Below, piece by piece: positions 36,568-46,064 of a DNA stretch of 64,000 bases (positions are counted from its first letter, which is position 1; the number at the start of each line of letters is the position of its first letter). The stretch is taken from assembly GCA_004376055.2 (NCBI GenBank), contig CP049016.1, positions 2,294,001 through 2,358,000 of the forward strand, read 5' to 3'. A program made the translations under genes and the position numbers. Origin of the DNA: Nitrospirales bacterium LBB_01 (GTDB lineage Bacteria; Nitrospirota; Thermodesulfovibrionia; Thermodesulfovibrionales; Magnetobacteriaceae). Under the pieces are notes generated by a model. That model searched no databases. It was not told where the DNA came from and saw nothing but the letters and a program-made list of their open reading frames with translations.

Positions 36568-39105
36568 CTAAGCGGATGGTGGCTGAGCGGCAGCTTTTGC
36601 CCGCTGCTTTGCTATGATAATTTTCTTACATTGATTGAGGTCTTCAATAAAGTCCTTACCAGTTTGATAGCGCCCCTCAGTTTTCTTTATGAGCATCTTA
36701 CTTATTATCTCTGCAATACAGGAGGGAATCCTTCGGTCTAATTCATTAACCGGAATAGGCTCAGAGGTTGTAATGTTGTACATCAGAGTGGCAATGCTAT
36801 CGCCCTTAAATGGTTTGTCACCGGACAAAAGCTCATAAAACACAACACCAAGGGAAAACAGGTCAGACCTACCGTCCACTTTCCGTCCGGCTATCTGCTC
36901 CGGTGACATATAACTCGGTGTTCCCATAATCATACCGGTTAGGGTCTTTGATTTTTCCATAACACGGGCTATCCCAAAATCAGTTACACGAATCTCCTTA
37001 TTATGAAGCAGCATTATGTTGGCTGGTTTTATATCCCTGTGCACTACACCGTTAGCGTGTGCGTAGTCAAGGGCATCGGCAACACCCGTCACTATTTTTA
37101 ATACCTCACCAAAGGGCAGTCTTGCCGATTGCTGACAATACCTTGTAAGGTCGCCTCCTGACAGAAGCTCCATCGCCATGAACGACTCATCGTTGTCATC
37201 TCCTACATCGTAGATTTTAACAATATTGGGATGAGACAGTTTGCCGGCAGCCTCAGCTTCTTTTAAAAATCGTTCTTTTACATCCGCTATCTGATCCCAA
37301 TCTATTTCGTCGTATCTGAGGGTCTTTATTGCCACCTCCCGGTTAATCACAGGGTCTTTGCCGTGATAGACGACACCCATAGCTCCGCGGCCAAGCTCTC
37401 TTATCAGTTGATACCGCCCAAGTGTAGGTTTTTTATCAGCACTTTCCATTATCACAGTGGCATCCATACGTGTTTTGTTTAGTATAACCGTATCATTAGG
37501 AGCCTTTAACCGCTTTATTCTTTCCTCTAAATCCCTATATGCTCCGGCGCTTAAAATATGCTCATACACTTCTACCGCTTTGTCAAACATACGTTTTTTC
37601 TCAAAATCAAGTCCAATATTATACAGCTGTTCCTTTACTGCAATATCCGCTGCAGGGCAGTCTTTGAGTTTCTCAAATGCCATATCCAACTGCCCCTGAC
37701 CATGAAATGAAAGCCCAAGCATCTTGTTGGTTTCAACACTTGCCTCTGTCTGTACGTCCTCTACGGGTTTAGTCAGTAGAAAATGCTTTGACGCCATAAC
37801 TGCATACCCAACGACAAGCAGCGCTGCCGGAGCTGATACCTTTAGCCAATACCCATAGTGTGACAACAAAAATATGCCTGCTCCGATTGTTGCTATAAGT
37901 GCAAGTGCCGTTATTGCACTGCTCATGGCGATTTTCATTTGAGGAATGACAAAGGAGACAAAAAGACCAAAAAGCACTATTAATAATATCTCAGGATATT
38001 TAAACCATCCGGGTCTTACCATGTAATTGTTGTTTAAAATGTTTTCAACCATATTTGCCGTCACTTCAACGGCAGGAATTTTAGTGTTAAGAGGGGTTAA
38101 AACCGGCGGGTTTATGCTGGTGGCAACAGTGCCTATTATTACGATTTTGTCTTTAAACTGTGCCGCTGATAATTTATTGCCGGTCATAAGATCGCTAAAT
38201 GAGTAATATGGAAAACTCTTATGTTTTCCGCTATAACTGATGAATACCTCGGCGTCAATGGGAATCTTAATCTCCCTGATTTGCAGATTTTTGCCGATTT
38301 TTGCATCCTTTATATCAAGCCCAAGATATTTTAACGCAAGCTGAAGAGCGAGGGATGGAAACAGACGTTCTTTGTAGTAAATGAGCATGGGTTCTTTTCT
38401 GACAACTCCGTCGATTGACGTTAAATGGTTAAGGTGTCCAATGGCGGATGCCCTGGAGGCGAACTCCTCGATAGGCGCTGTCACATCATAGGCAGTACGA
38501 TAACTTTCATTAAATTGTGCCTTTAAGGAGTTGTTTTCAAGATAGAGCGGAATTTTTCCTTTTTGTACGGCAGCAGCCTTATTGAGGGAAAACATAACCG
38601 GCAAAACCACATTTTTAGCATCCGTTATGGCTTTAGCAAGAGCGGCATCGCTGTCCAGTGACAGTTCCGCCTCAAGAAGGGAATTGAGGATGTCCATTAC
38701 CTTTTTATCCTCACGGGCAGCGGGGTCGGCCTCTACTTTTTGTATGAGTTTCCTGATGACAGCGAGGCCGCTGTTTGTGTCAGCTTCGGAAAATATCCTA
38801 TTAAGCCCGATTACTTTCACTCCGTAGCCGTTGAGTTTGTTTATGGCATCAGCAATTTGAGTGCCAGGCCACGGCCAATGCCCTAGTTTTTCAATGCTCT
38901 CTTTATCAATGCCAACAATTACCACCCTGGCAGGTGTGTTTAACTTCTTTGGTCTTAGCGCACTGCTAAGATTATAGAGTTTGAAATCTGCTGATTTTAA
39001 AGGGCCCCACCCAGCCAAATACAACGCAATAAAAACAATTGTCATCAAAACACCGGTTGCCCACCCCGGCACTTTTGACAGAAACACCTTGCACAGCCTG
39101 CTCAT
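36568..39105 (-). CDS. CHASE2-domain Ser/Thr protein kinase
   Basis: An 845-residue transmembrane kinase. A TM helix (about residues 15-33) leads to a periplasmic CHASE2 sensor domain (R-V-V-I-V-G-I-D-K-E-S-I-E-K-L-G-H-W-P-W-P), followed by three TM helices (about 365-440), a TPR-like linker, and a complete eukaryotic-type kinase domain from about residue 565. Catalytic features are intact: G-R-G-A-M-G-V-V-Y loop, Lys in V-A-I-K-T-L, H-R-D-I-K-P-A-N, D-F-G and S-P-E. It is the same overall design as cyanobacterial and deltaproteobacterial CHASE2 kinases. It stands alone; the stimulus is unknown. It converges with the glycosyltransferase operon with a 5-nt gap. Confidence 0.92.
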   Translation of the reverse strand: MSRLCKVFLSKVPGWATGVLMTIVFIALYLAGWGPLKSADFKLYNLSSALRPKKLNTPARVVIVGIDKESIEKLGHWPWPGTQIADAINKLNGYGVKVIGLNRIFSEADTNSGLAVIRKLIQKVEADPAAREDKKVMDILNSLLEAELSLDSDAALAKAITDAKNVVLPVMFSLNKAAAVQKGKIPLYLENNSLKAQFNESYRTAYDVTAPIEEFASRASAIGHLNHLTSIDGVVRKEPMLIYYKERLFPSLALQLALKYLGLDIKDAKIGKNLQIREIKIPIDAEVFISYSGKHKSFPYYSFSDLMTGNKLSAAQFKDKIVIIGTVATSINPPVLTPLNTKIPAVEVTANMVENILNNNYMVRPGWFKYPEILLIVLFGLFVSFVIPQMKIAMSSAITALALIATIGAGIFLLSHYGYWLKVSAPAALLVVGYAVMASKHFLLTKPVEDVQTEASVETNKMLGLSFHGQGQLDMAFEKLKDCPAADIAVKEQLYNIGLDFEKKRMFDKAVEVYEHILSAGAYRDLEERIKRLKAPNDTVILNKTRMDATVIMESADKKPTLGRYQLIRELGRGAMGVVYHGKDPVINREVAIKTLRYDEIDWDQIADVKERFLKEAEAAGKLSHPNIVKIYDVGDDNDESFMAMELLSGGDLTRYCQQSARLPFGEVLKIVTGVADALDYAHANGVVHRDIKPANIMLLHNKEIRVTDFGIARVMEKSKTLTGMIMGTPSYMSPEQIAGRKVDGRSDLFSLGVVFYELLSGDKPFKGDSIATLMYNITTSEPIPVNELDRRIPSCIAEIISKMLIKKTEGRYQTGKDFIEDLNQCKKIIIAKQRAKAAAQPPSA

Positions 39106-39169
39106 ACTAACAGTAATTATACACGGAATTCACCGGCAATATCAATGTAGTACGAGAAAGGTCAACATG

Positions 39170-39667
39170 TCATATCTGCCTTAGGTGATTGATATTTATT
39201 ACTTCAATTTTGTTGTTTTCATAATATATGTAAGATCTGAAATCATCAGTAAGAACCAAACATTTTAGGGCTTTTGCCGTCAGAATGACAGAAGTATCTG
39301 TAACTCCAATATAATGAAAGCTTTGTTCAGATATGATTCGATCCTTTTCGATGTAGTTTTCTGACATGTAGGCTATTTGTGGTATAGAGCTAATTAAAAA
39401 GCCACCAAAACGACCCACTTCAATCTTCTCTGCAAAATTCCAAATCTCGGCAAGAACTTGAGGTGTAATGATTATCTTATCAAAGCGTTCTATATAATCT
39501 TTAAGAAAATAAAAGTCCTCTATGCTGTATTTAAAGGTTCTTTTAAATTTTTTGATGTAATTAGGGTCGTAATATCCGACTAAATATAAAAGCAACAAGT
39601 TTGTATCAAGTAATACGCCCGTCCTCTTGTATTTTGTTAAACATTTTGATAAAAAAGAACCTTTCAC
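39170..39667 (-). CDS. PIN-like domain protein
   Basis: A 165-residue protein with the acidic pattern of PIN ribonucleases: V-L-L-D-T-N-L-L-L (first Asp), T-P-Q-V-L-A-E-I-W-N (Glu), G-V-T-D-T-S-V-I (third acidic position), and L-V-L-T-D-D at the last strand. It is 10 nt downstream of a 98-residue gene on the same strand, like the toxin gene of a two-gene module. The predicted activity is metal-dependent RNA cleavage. It is somewhat longer than VapC toxins (about 130 residues), and its partner does not resemble a known antitoxin DNA-binding protein. Confidence 0.7.
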   Translation of the reverse strand: MKGSFLSKCLTKYKRTGVLLDTNLLLLYLVGYYDPNYIKKFKRTFKYSIEDFYFLKDYIERFDKIIITPQVLAEIWNFAEKIEVGRFGGFLISSIPQIAYMSENYIEKDRIISEQSFHYIGVTDTSVILTAKALKCLVLTDDFRSYIYYENNKIEVININHLRQI

Positions 39668-39677
39668 AGTTTATATA

Positions 39678-39974
39678 CTAAATCTTTCTAACCTTCATTG
39701 ATTTAACATTTCCTGTGGCAGGGTCAATTTTAAACACTTTGTATTCCTTGTCTGAATATACGATGTTATTACCTTTACCTAAAGACGGTAACATACCAAC
39801 CTCTCGAGGTTTTGGTATTAATATTCCAAGTGTAATTAACCAGCAGTTTTCTCCATCATCAAACTCTATCTCTTCAATAGATATTTTTGATGGATTCCTT
39901 GAAATAGTATCAACGGTTTCTTTAAAATAGTTTGCTGCTATTTTAACTGCTTCTTTTGCCTCAGTCACCACCAT
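39678..39974 (-). CDS. small protein of unknown function paired with PIN gene
   Basis: A 98-residue protein without recognised DNA-binding motif, signal peptide or TM helix. It starts with an amphipathic helix (A-K-E-A-V-K-I-A-A-N-Y-F-K-E-T), then beta-rich sequence with I-E-E-I-E-F-D-D-G-E-N-C-W-L-I-T-L-G and ends K-V-F-K-I-D-P-A-T-G-N-V-K-S-M-K-V-R. The helix-plus-strands pattern resembles small PepSY-like folds, but this is only a resemblance. AGGAGG precedes the start closely. Being directly upstream of a PIN gene, it could be an antitoxin or partner. Confidence 0.6.
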   Translation of the reverse strand: MVVTEAKEAVKIAANYFKETVDTISRNPSKISIEEIEFDDGENCWLITLGILIPKPREVGMLPSLGKGNNIVYSDKEYKVFKIDPATGNVKSMKVRKI

Positions 39975-40104
39975 AGCGTACCTCCTAACAACCTTAAACT
40001 AGGCTATACCCTAAAAGTCTTATTATGGAATACCTATAACTATAGTGTAGCACTTAGAAAAAAATCTTTCAAACACAAATTCACTGCTTATTTAAACTAG
40101 CATA

Positions 40105-40533
40105 TTAGATTACTTCTACCACCGTTATATCAAAATTCAACTCTTTACCGGCAAGCGGGTGGTTTCCGTCAAGAGTGACTGAGGTATCAGCAATCTCAGC
40201 AACCGTCACGTTAACGCTTGAACCGTCATTGGAGCGAACCTGAAGCACCATTCCGGGATAGGGATTTATATTTGGCGGCACCTGAGATCTTTCCACCACA
40301 AGCACCATATCTTCTCTATAGGGGCCATATCCATCTTCGGGTGGAATTTTAACCGTTTTAGTATCACCCTCGTTCATCCCCAACACTCCGTTTTCAAAGC
40401 CTGCTATAAGCATCCCCTCCCCCAATGTAAACTCCATGGGTTCTCTCTCTAATGAGCTGTCAAACACGCTGCCGTCACTTAAGTACCCTTTATAGTGCAC
40501 ACGCACCTTATCACCCATTTTTACTTGCGCCAT
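40105..40533 (-). CDS. FKBP-type peptidyl-prolyl cis-trans isomerase
   Basis: A 142-residue SlyD-like isomerase: K-M-G-D-K-V-R-V-H-Y-K-G-Y-L-S-D-G-S-V-F-D-S-S at the N-terminus, then an inserted chaperone-like flap and the D-G-N-H-P-L-A-G-K-E-L-N-F-D-I motif near the end. No signal peptide, so cytoplasmic. ATG 40533 is chosen because AAGGAG is 7 nt upstream and the product starts like the family; the longer frame begins inside the rnf terminator region. Confidence 0.92.
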   Translation of the reverse strand: MAQVKMGDKVRVHYKGYLSDGSVFDSSLEREPMEFTLGEGMLIAGFENGVLGMNEGDTKTVKIPPEDGYGPYREDMVLVVERSQVPPNINPYPGMVLQVRSNDGSSVNVTVAEIADTSVTLDGNHPLAGKELNFDITVVEVI

Positions 40534-40553
40534 TTTTTTCTCCTTCTTAAAAT

Positions 40554-40577
40554 AAAAAAACAACCCCTTACGGGTTG
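40554..40577 (-). terminator. intrinsic terminator of the rnf operon
   Basis: Minus-strand hairpin CAACCC/GGGTTG (40561-40566 with 40572-40577) followed by seven T residues, about 60 nt beyond the rnfB stop and just before the FKBP gene. Confidence 0.8.
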
Positions 40578-40636
40578 GTCTAATGGTTTTCAAAGAAAGC
40601 CGCCAAAAAAAAATCGGACAAAAACGTTGACACGGA

Positions 40637-41839
40637 CTAAGTTGAGTTTACCTCTGCGCTTACCTTATGCTTCTTCTGTTGAGCTTTTTCATAGACTTCT
40701 TTAAAGTTAAAGGTGCCATTTATAGCCTGAACCGGACATTTCGCTGTACATATGCCGCAGCCAATGCACTTTGCCGCATCAATAGAGTGTTTTTGCTTTA
40801 ATACACCGTGTGCCGCATTTACCGGACACACCTTCATACACATATTGCATCCTATGCACTTGCTTTCCACTATAAATGCCTTTGGTCTTGAGGGCAAAAG
40901 ATCAACAATTGCCTTAGTCGGACATTTCCTTACGCATAGGCCGCACACCTTACACTTATCTATATTAATGCGGGAAAGATTGTCTTTAACCTCTGCCGCA
41001 TTAAATGGACACACTTTTTCACACATTCCGCAGGCAATGCAACCTATCTGACACGATTTCCTTGTATCAGTGCCGCGCTCTTTACTGTGACACGCTGTTT
41101 GTACTGCCTTGCTCCCAGGCAGAATCGCTATCACATTTTTAGGACACACAAGCGCACACTTACCACACCCCGTACACTTTGCCCTGTCAACAACAGGAAG
41201 AGCGTCTCCTCCCATATGTATAGCATCAAACGGACAGACCGTAGTACATGTGCCGTAACCCAAACAGCCGTAAGCGCACGACTTATCGCCGCCTCCAGCA
41301 AGCACAGCCGCACGGCAGTCCTTAACTCCCTCATACTTGAACTTCTTTACGGCTTTACTAAGCCCGCCCTGACACATTATCGTTGAATACTTTGGCTCTG
41401 ACATTTCCGCTTTTTTACCGGTAATCATTGAAACCAGTTCTGCCACATGAGCGCCACCCGGCGTACATAGAGACGGGGAAACCTCTGGGCGCTCCACAAC
41501 TGCCTCTGCATACTGCTGACAACCCGCAAACCCACAGCCGCCACACTGTGCCCCCGCTAACACATCTCTTACCTGCTCAACCTTTGGGTCCATCTTTACG
41601 GAAAACTTCTTAGCGGCAAACGCCAGCCCCAACCCAAATATTGCTCCAATTCCGGCTGCAAATATAACAGTAAACTTTATAGTAGCAATAACATCAACGC
41701 TCTCTTTTGCCTCAACACCGCCGCCCACTCCTACTGTTGGTATAGGGAGGTGATTTATAAAATTCCCTATACTTAAACTACTAATAATCTGAATCATATC
41801 AGATATTAATCCCGTCATATATGTCAGCGTATCTATCAT
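40637..41839 (-). CDS. rnfB: Rnf complex iron-sulfur subunit RnfB, ferredoxin-rich
   Basis: Electron-input subunit of the ferredoxin:NAD+ oxidoreductase (Rnf) complex. The 400-residue product has an N-terminal TM helix (about 52-75), the Fe-S domain C-G-G-C-G-F-A-G-C-Q-Q-Y with a distal Cys, and then six cysteine-rich ferredoxin-type motifs, for example C-T-G-C-G-K-C-A-L-V-C-P and C-I-G-C-N-M-C-M-K-V-C-P. Most RnfB proteins have one 2x4Fe-4S domain after the N-terminal one; this form is longer. It starts 1 nt after rnfA and is the last gene of the operon. Confidence 0.95.
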   Translation of the reverse strand: MIDTLTYMTGLISDMIQIISSLSIGNFINHLPIPTVGVGGGVEAKESVDVIATIKFTVIFAAGIGAIFGLGLAFAAKKFSVKMDPKVEQVRDVLAGAQCGGCGFAGCQQYAEAVVERPEVSPSLCTPGGAHVAELVSMITGKKAEMSEPKYSTIMCQGGLSKAVKKFKYEGVKDCRAAVLAGGGDKSCAYGCLGYGTCTTVCPFDAIHMGGDALPVVDRAKCTGCGKCALVCPKNVIAILPGSKAVQTACHSKERGTDTRKSCQIGCIACGMCEKVCPFNAAEVKDNLSRINIDKCKVCGLCVRKCPTKAIVDLLPSRPKAFIVESKCIGCNMCMKVCPVNAAHGVLKQKHSIDAAKCIGCGICTAKCPVQAINGTFNFKEVYEKAQQKKHKVSAEVNST

Positions 41840-41840
41840 C

Positions 41841-42434
41841 TTATTGAGTTATAATCCCGGAAAACCCTAAAAATGCCAACGCTATCAGCCCTGTTGTCAC
41901 AAACGCAATTGGCAGCCCTTGAAAAGGTCTTGGAACATCAGCAAGTTCCAGTTTCTCTCTTATGCTTGCCATAATTATAAGCGCCATAGCAAAGCCAAGC
42001 CCAGAACCCAGCCCAAGCGTTATTGACTCTATGAAACCGTACTTATCCCCTGCATTGATCAATGGCACGGCAAGCATGATACAGTTTGTTGAAATCAGGG
42101 CAAGATAGACGCCAAGTTTATAATAGAGTCCTGGGCTAACCTTTCTCATTATTGTATCAGAGGCCTGTACAAATGAAGCTATGATTCCAATAAATATGAC
42201 TATCTTTAGAAACGTCAAATCAAGCGGCACCATCACGTAGTTAAACACAAGCCAGCCCAACGCCGCCGAAACCATCATAACCGACGTAAACGTTATACTC
42301 ATTCCAACTGCCGTCTCAACCTTCTTTGTTACTCCAAAAAATATACACAGCCCCAGAAACCGTGTAAAAACGAAGTTATTTATCAAAGCCGCTGCTATAA
42401 ATATTTCAAATAATTTCAGAAATTCCTTATCCAC
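41841..42434 (-). CDS. rnfA: Rnf complex membrane subunit RnfA
   Basis: Integral membrane subunit, 197 residues, about six TM helices. Contains A-A-L-I-N-N-F-V-F-T-R-F-L-G-L-C and the later S-T-N-C-I-M-L-A-V-P-L segment; the two Cys residues in these repeats are those proposed to hold the intramembrane Fe-S cluster of RnfA/RnfE. GTG 42434 is chosen because GGAGG is 9 nt upstream; the longer GTG at 42452 overlaps this site. Confidence 0.93.
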   Translation of the reverse strand: MDKEFLKLFEIFIAAALINNFVFTRFLGLCIFFGVTKKVETAVGMSITFTSVMMVSAALGWLVFNYVMVPLDLTFLKIVIFIGIIASFVQASDTIMRKVSPGLYYKLGVYLALISTNCIMLAVPLINAGDKYGFIESITLGLGSGLGFAMALIIMASIREKLELADVPRPFQGLPIAFVTTGLIALAFLGFSGIITQ

Positions 42435-42481
42435 TACACTAATCCTCCACACTCTCTGAAATCGTCGGTATTTTCAATAGA

Positions 42482-43129
42482 TTAATGACCACCAGCCCCC
42501 CCTGCTCCCTTTCCGCCATAAAACCTGATGTCTATCCAGTTGAAAAATCCCATCAAAAGACCGGTTGTTATAAAACCTCCTGCAGGCAGCAGCATTATCA
42601 AAAGCGGCCTTGCATGGATTATATCAAATCCCCAGAGCGATCCTTTGCCAATAAGCTCTCTAAAGAAACTTATGCAAATCAAGGCAAACATAAACCCGGC
42701 GCCAGAGCCTATACCATCAAAAAATGACGGTACAACCTTACTCTTGCTGGCAAACACCTCAGCTCTGGTAAGAATAGATGCAAACGCTACTATTAGCTGT
42801 ATATAGAGTCCCATCTGCTTGTAAGCATCACGCGCAAAGGCAGCCATCAAAAGGTCTGCCACCGTGACCCAACCCGATATTATAAGCATGAAAATCGGTA
42901 TTCGTATCCTGGGACTAATAAACGCTCTTATTGCCGAAATCGTTACATTAACCATCACGGTAACAAACACAACCGCTATGCCCATAAGCGTACCGGTCTT
43001 TAACCCCGTTGTGACAGCTATAGCAGGGCACAAGCTTATTGCAAGTCTGAATATGGCATTTTCTTTGAAAAGGCCAATTAAAACCAGACTCCAGTAATTA
43101 GTGCTCTTTTGTTGGGCTTGTATCTCCAT
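42482..43129 (-). CDS. rnfE: Rnf complex membrane subunit RnfE
   Basis: Integral membrane subunit, 215 residues, homologous to RnfA. Contains N-A-I-F-R-L-A-I-S-L-C-P-A-I-A-V-T and the C-terminal W-G-F-D-I region with a glycine-rich tail. One half of the A/E pair around the intramembrane cluster. Its start overlaps the rnfG end by 32 nt, so the two genes are tightly coupled. Confidence 0.95.
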   Translation of the reverse strand: MEIQAQQKSTNYWSLVLIGLFKENAIFRLAISLCPAIAVTTGLKTGTLMGIAVVFVTVMVNVTISAIRAFISPRIRIPIFMLIISGWVTVADLLMAAFARDAYKQMGLYIQLIVAFASILTRAEVFASKSKVVPSFFDGIGSGAGFMFALICISFFRELIGKGSLWGFDIIHARPLLIMLLPAGGFITTGLLMGFFNWIDIRFYGGKGAGGAGGH

Positions 43130-43697
43130 GACCGCCGTCTCCTTTGAGAGCTCCCTGTAGAAATTCCAGACCTTTTTTCACGCCATCCTCTGTTACTGCC
43201 CGTGAAGATATGGTGGCTCCCGTTATTGCCTGTACGTACTCTTTAGTTTCCTCTTTAACTACCTTTAATGTATCTAATTTTTTACCGGGAAATTGCCCTT
43301 TAAACGACTTAGTATCAACCTCATCTCCAAGTCCCGGCGTTTCGGCCTGTTTCAATATGTCCATTTTCTTTACGACAAAATCCTCACCGACTGAAAACAG
43401 AATATTTATGTAGCTTGAGTATCCCTTACCAAATGCCTGAACAACATATCCAAGCACTTTCCCATCTTTTTTAGCCACGAAATACTCAGCGTGTTTTTCG
43501 TGCGGATGCCAATCGCCAACTTTCGTTATATTATCAGCCTCTGGTACCATCCGCTGAAGGGCTTCTTGTTTTTCCTTCTCGTTTGCCTTAAATATCAGAG
43601 GCGACGTCCACGCATACACGCCTGCCAGCAGGACGCCGCCCACTATGTAGATTACCAGCAGATTAATCGTTATTTTTATTATCTCTTTTGTATTCAT
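43098..43697 (-). CDS. rnfG: Rnf complex flavoprotein subunit RnfG
   Basis: Periplasmic-side subunit with covalent FMN, 199 residues. One N-terminal TM helix, then an FMN-binding domain with E-T-P-G-L-G and the flavin-attachment motif I-T-G-A-T-I-S-S in which a Thr carries FMN through a phosphoester. The His-rich C-terminus (G-G-H-G-D) overlaps rnfE. Confidence 0.95.
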   Translation of the reverse strand: MNTKEIIKITINLLVIYIVGGVLLAGVYAWTSPLIFKANEKEKQEALQRMVPEADNITKVGDWHPHEKHAEYFVAKKDGKVLGYVVQAFGKGYSSYINILFSVGEDFVVKKMDILKQAETPGLGDEVDTKSFKGQFPGKKLDTLKVVKEETKEYVQAITGATISSRAVTEDGVKKGLEFLQGALKGDGGHGDTSPTKEH

Positions 43698-43703
43698 ACG
43701 TTT

Positions 43704-44690
43704 TTAAGCCTTAGCTCCGAATACTTTTGTACGAAAACCCCTGTCTATTAGCGGAGTGAAACAGTTCATGATTAAAATAGCAAACATGACGCCCTCGGGA
43801 TACCCAGCCTTAAGCCTGATTAAAATCGTAAGAAGACCGCATCCTGCGCCAAAGAGCACTTGTCCTTTTTTCGTAGTCGGGCAAGTGACATAGTCCGTTG
43901 CCATATAGAAAGCGCCTAGCATAAGGCCTCCGCTAAGGATATGTACCAATGGGTCACCTGTAAAAATTCCCTGTTTTCCGCCAAAAGCCCAAGCCCCTGC
44001 AGCTACTGAGACTAAAAACGTTGCCGGTATTCTGAGTGTGATGTAACCTCGTAACAGTAAAATTGCCACACCAATTAATATCGCTATCACCGATGTCTCT
44101 CCAATAGAACCAGCCCTGTGCCCTAAAAATAGCTCCGAATAGAGGTGCATCTTGCTGCCAAAGACCTCAATGAGTTTATCCAGTCCCTGCTCTTTCAGTA
44201 TTCCCAGAGGAGTGGCAGTGGTCTTAGCGTCCATTCCGGTAAAATTAGCAATTGGTTCTGCCCATGTGGTCATTGACCGAGGCCATGTAATGAGGGCAAA
44301 GGCGCGCCCCATCAAGGCAGGATTAAACACATTGTAGCCAAGCCCTCCAAACAACTGCTTTGTTATCGCAACCGCTACAAAGGAACTCAGAAGCGGTATA
44401 TAAAACGGCACACTTGAGGGCATGTTCATACCCAAAAGAAGACCTGTCAGCACAGCGCTGCCGTCTTTTAACGATATTTCCTTACCGGCAAGTTTCTGTA
44501 CAAAATACTCGCTCAGCATTGACCCAATTATACAAAGAAGCGTTACAAAGAGCGCTTGAGGCCCAAAATAATACAGTCCCATCACAAATGCCGGCAAGAG
44601 GGTTGCCGTCACCGTCCACATGATTTTAGAGACGCTCTCCTCACTCTTAACATGAGGACTTACCGAGATTATGAATTTATTATTGTCCAT
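43704..44690 (-). CDS. rnfD: Rnf complex membrane subunit RnfD
   Basis: Integral membrane flavoprotein, 328 residues with about nine TM helices. The expected covalent FMN site lies in the T-T-A-T-P-L-G segment at about residue 160. Other family features are G-G-L-G-Y-N-V-F-N-P-A-L-M-G-R-A and D-P-L-V-H-I-L-S-G-G. It is 6 nt from rnfC and rnfG on either side. Confidence 0.95.
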   Translation of the reverse strand: MDNNKFIISVSPHVKSEESVSKIMWTVTATLLPAFVMGLYYFGPQALFVTLLCIIGSMLSEYFVQKLAGKEISLKDGSAVLTGLLLGMNMPSSVPFYIPLLSSFVAVAITKQLFGGLGYNVFNPALMGRAFALITWPRSMTTWAEPIANFTGMDAKTTATPLGILKEQGLDKLIEVFGSKMHLYSELFLGHRAGSIGETSVIAILIGVAILLLRGYITLRIPATFLVSVAAGAWAFGGKQGIFTGDPLVHILSGGLMLGAFYMATDYVTCPTTKKGQVLFGAGCGLLTILIRLKAGYPEGVMFAILIMNCFTPLIDRGFRTKVFGAKA

Positions 44691-44696
44691 ATTTTT

Positions 44697-46013
44697 TTAG
44701 GGTTTAACCTGTGTTTTGGCGAGTTTAATCTGCTGCACTATCGGTCTTTTCGCTGGACACACGTACGTACAGCAGCCGCACTCAAAACAGTCAAACAGGC
44801 GATAATCTTTAGCATCTGCATAGTGTGCCTTTTCCGAATACAAACTCAACATCAGAGGCATCAGTCCCATTGGGCAGGCATCAACACATCTGCCACAACG
44901 GATACAGTTATAGAACTTACCGCTCCCTGTTGCGTCTTTGTCCTCAAGCACGGTAATACCGGAGGTTCCTTTGATTACCGGTGTGTTAAGGTCGTAGAAG
45001 GCAAAACCCATCATGGGGCCTCCAGAAATAATCTTTCCTGCAGTTGACTTAAGCCCACCGCATGTTTCTATCAACTGTGAAACAGGAGTACCAAGTTTAA
45101 CTCTCAGATTCTTTGGTTTATTAATCCCGCCGCCTGTAACACTAACAACTCTCTCAATCAGAGGCTTTCCGAACCTGCACGCCTCATAGACGGCATAAGC
45201 GGTTCCGACATTTTGGACAACAACGCTGACATCCATAGGCAGTCCGCCAGCAGGTACCTCTCTATTAAGTATGGATTTAATGAGCATTTTTTCAGCGCCC
45301 TGCGGGTACTTTATCTGAAGTGTACGCACTTCAATGTTAGAGCCCTTTGCCGCTTCAATCATTTTAGCTATGGCATCGGGTTTATTTGCTTCTATTCCCA
45401 CGTAACCTTTTGTTACGCCAAGAATTGTCATAAGAATCTTAAGACCCTCGATGACAGGCTCTGGTGTCTCCAGCATAACCCTGTGATCAGCGCTAAGATA
45501 CGGCTCACACTCTGCCCCGTTAATTATAACGGCATCAATAGGTTTTTCCTTAGGTGGACTGATTTTTACGTGAGTTGGAAATGTAGCGCCGCCCATCCCA
45601 ACGATACCGGCTGCTTTTATTCTTCCTTTAAGCTCATCAGGTGAGCGCTCAAGGTAGCTTTTATCGTCCTCTTCGGGCTGCCACGCATCATCAGGGCGAT
45701 TTGAGGGTTTTTCTATGACAACAGCGGGAACCATTCGCCCAATAGGCATTAACACGGACTCAAATGCGGCGACTTTGCCGGAGATTGTGGCATGAACGAC
45801 AGCCGAGACAAACCCCTCAGGGTTTCCTATCACCTGCCCAACCTTAACCTCCTGACCAACCTCAACAGAGGCCTTGCACGGCGCCCCTATGTGCTGACTT
45901 AGCGGTATCACAACCCTTTGAGGATTTGGCATTGCCTCAATAGATACCGCTGCCGCTAACTCCTTACGCTCCGGCGGATGTATGCCTCCAAGCGGAAATG
46001 TAGTAAAACTCAA
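44697..46013 (-). CDS. rnfC: Rnf complex NADH-side subunit RnfC
   Basis: Peripheral subunit that interacts with NAD(H) through FMN. The 438 residues show an N-terminal barrel-sandwich, the nucleotide/flavin region (G-I-V-G-M-G-G-A-T-F-P-T-H-V-K), an SLBB domain and two 4Fe-4S motifs, C-I-R-C-G-R-C-V-D-A-C-P and C-F-E-C-G-C-C-T-Y-V-C-P. It heads the operon CDGEAB and is preceded by a consensus promoter. The electron-bifurcating C-terminal extension found in some lineages is absent. Confidence 0.95.
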   Translation of the reverse strand: MSFTTFPLGGIHPPERKELAAAVSIEAMPNPQRVVIPLSQHIGAPCKASVEVGQEVKVGQVIGNPEGFVSAVVHATISGKVAAFESVLMPIGRMVPAVVIEKPSNRPDDAWQPEEDDKSYLERSPDELKGRIKAAGIVGMGGATFPTHVKISPPKEKPIDAVIINGAECEPYLSADHRVMLETPEPVIEGLKILMTILGVTKGYVGIEANKPDAIAKMIEAAKGSNIEVRTLQIKYPQGAEKMLIKSILNREVPAGGLPMDVSVVVQNVGTAYAVYEACRFGKPLIERVVSVTGGGINKPKNLRVKLGTPVSQLIETCGGLKSTAGKIISGGPMMGFAFYDLNTPVIKGTSGITVLEDKDATGSGKFYNCIRCGRCVDACPMGLMPLMLSLYSEKAHYADAKDYRLFDCFECGCCTYVCPAKRPIVQQIKLAKTQVKP

Positions 46014-46064
46014 TCAGCCTCCAAACTCATGCTCTATCACCTATTCTATAACGATAACCTGTAA

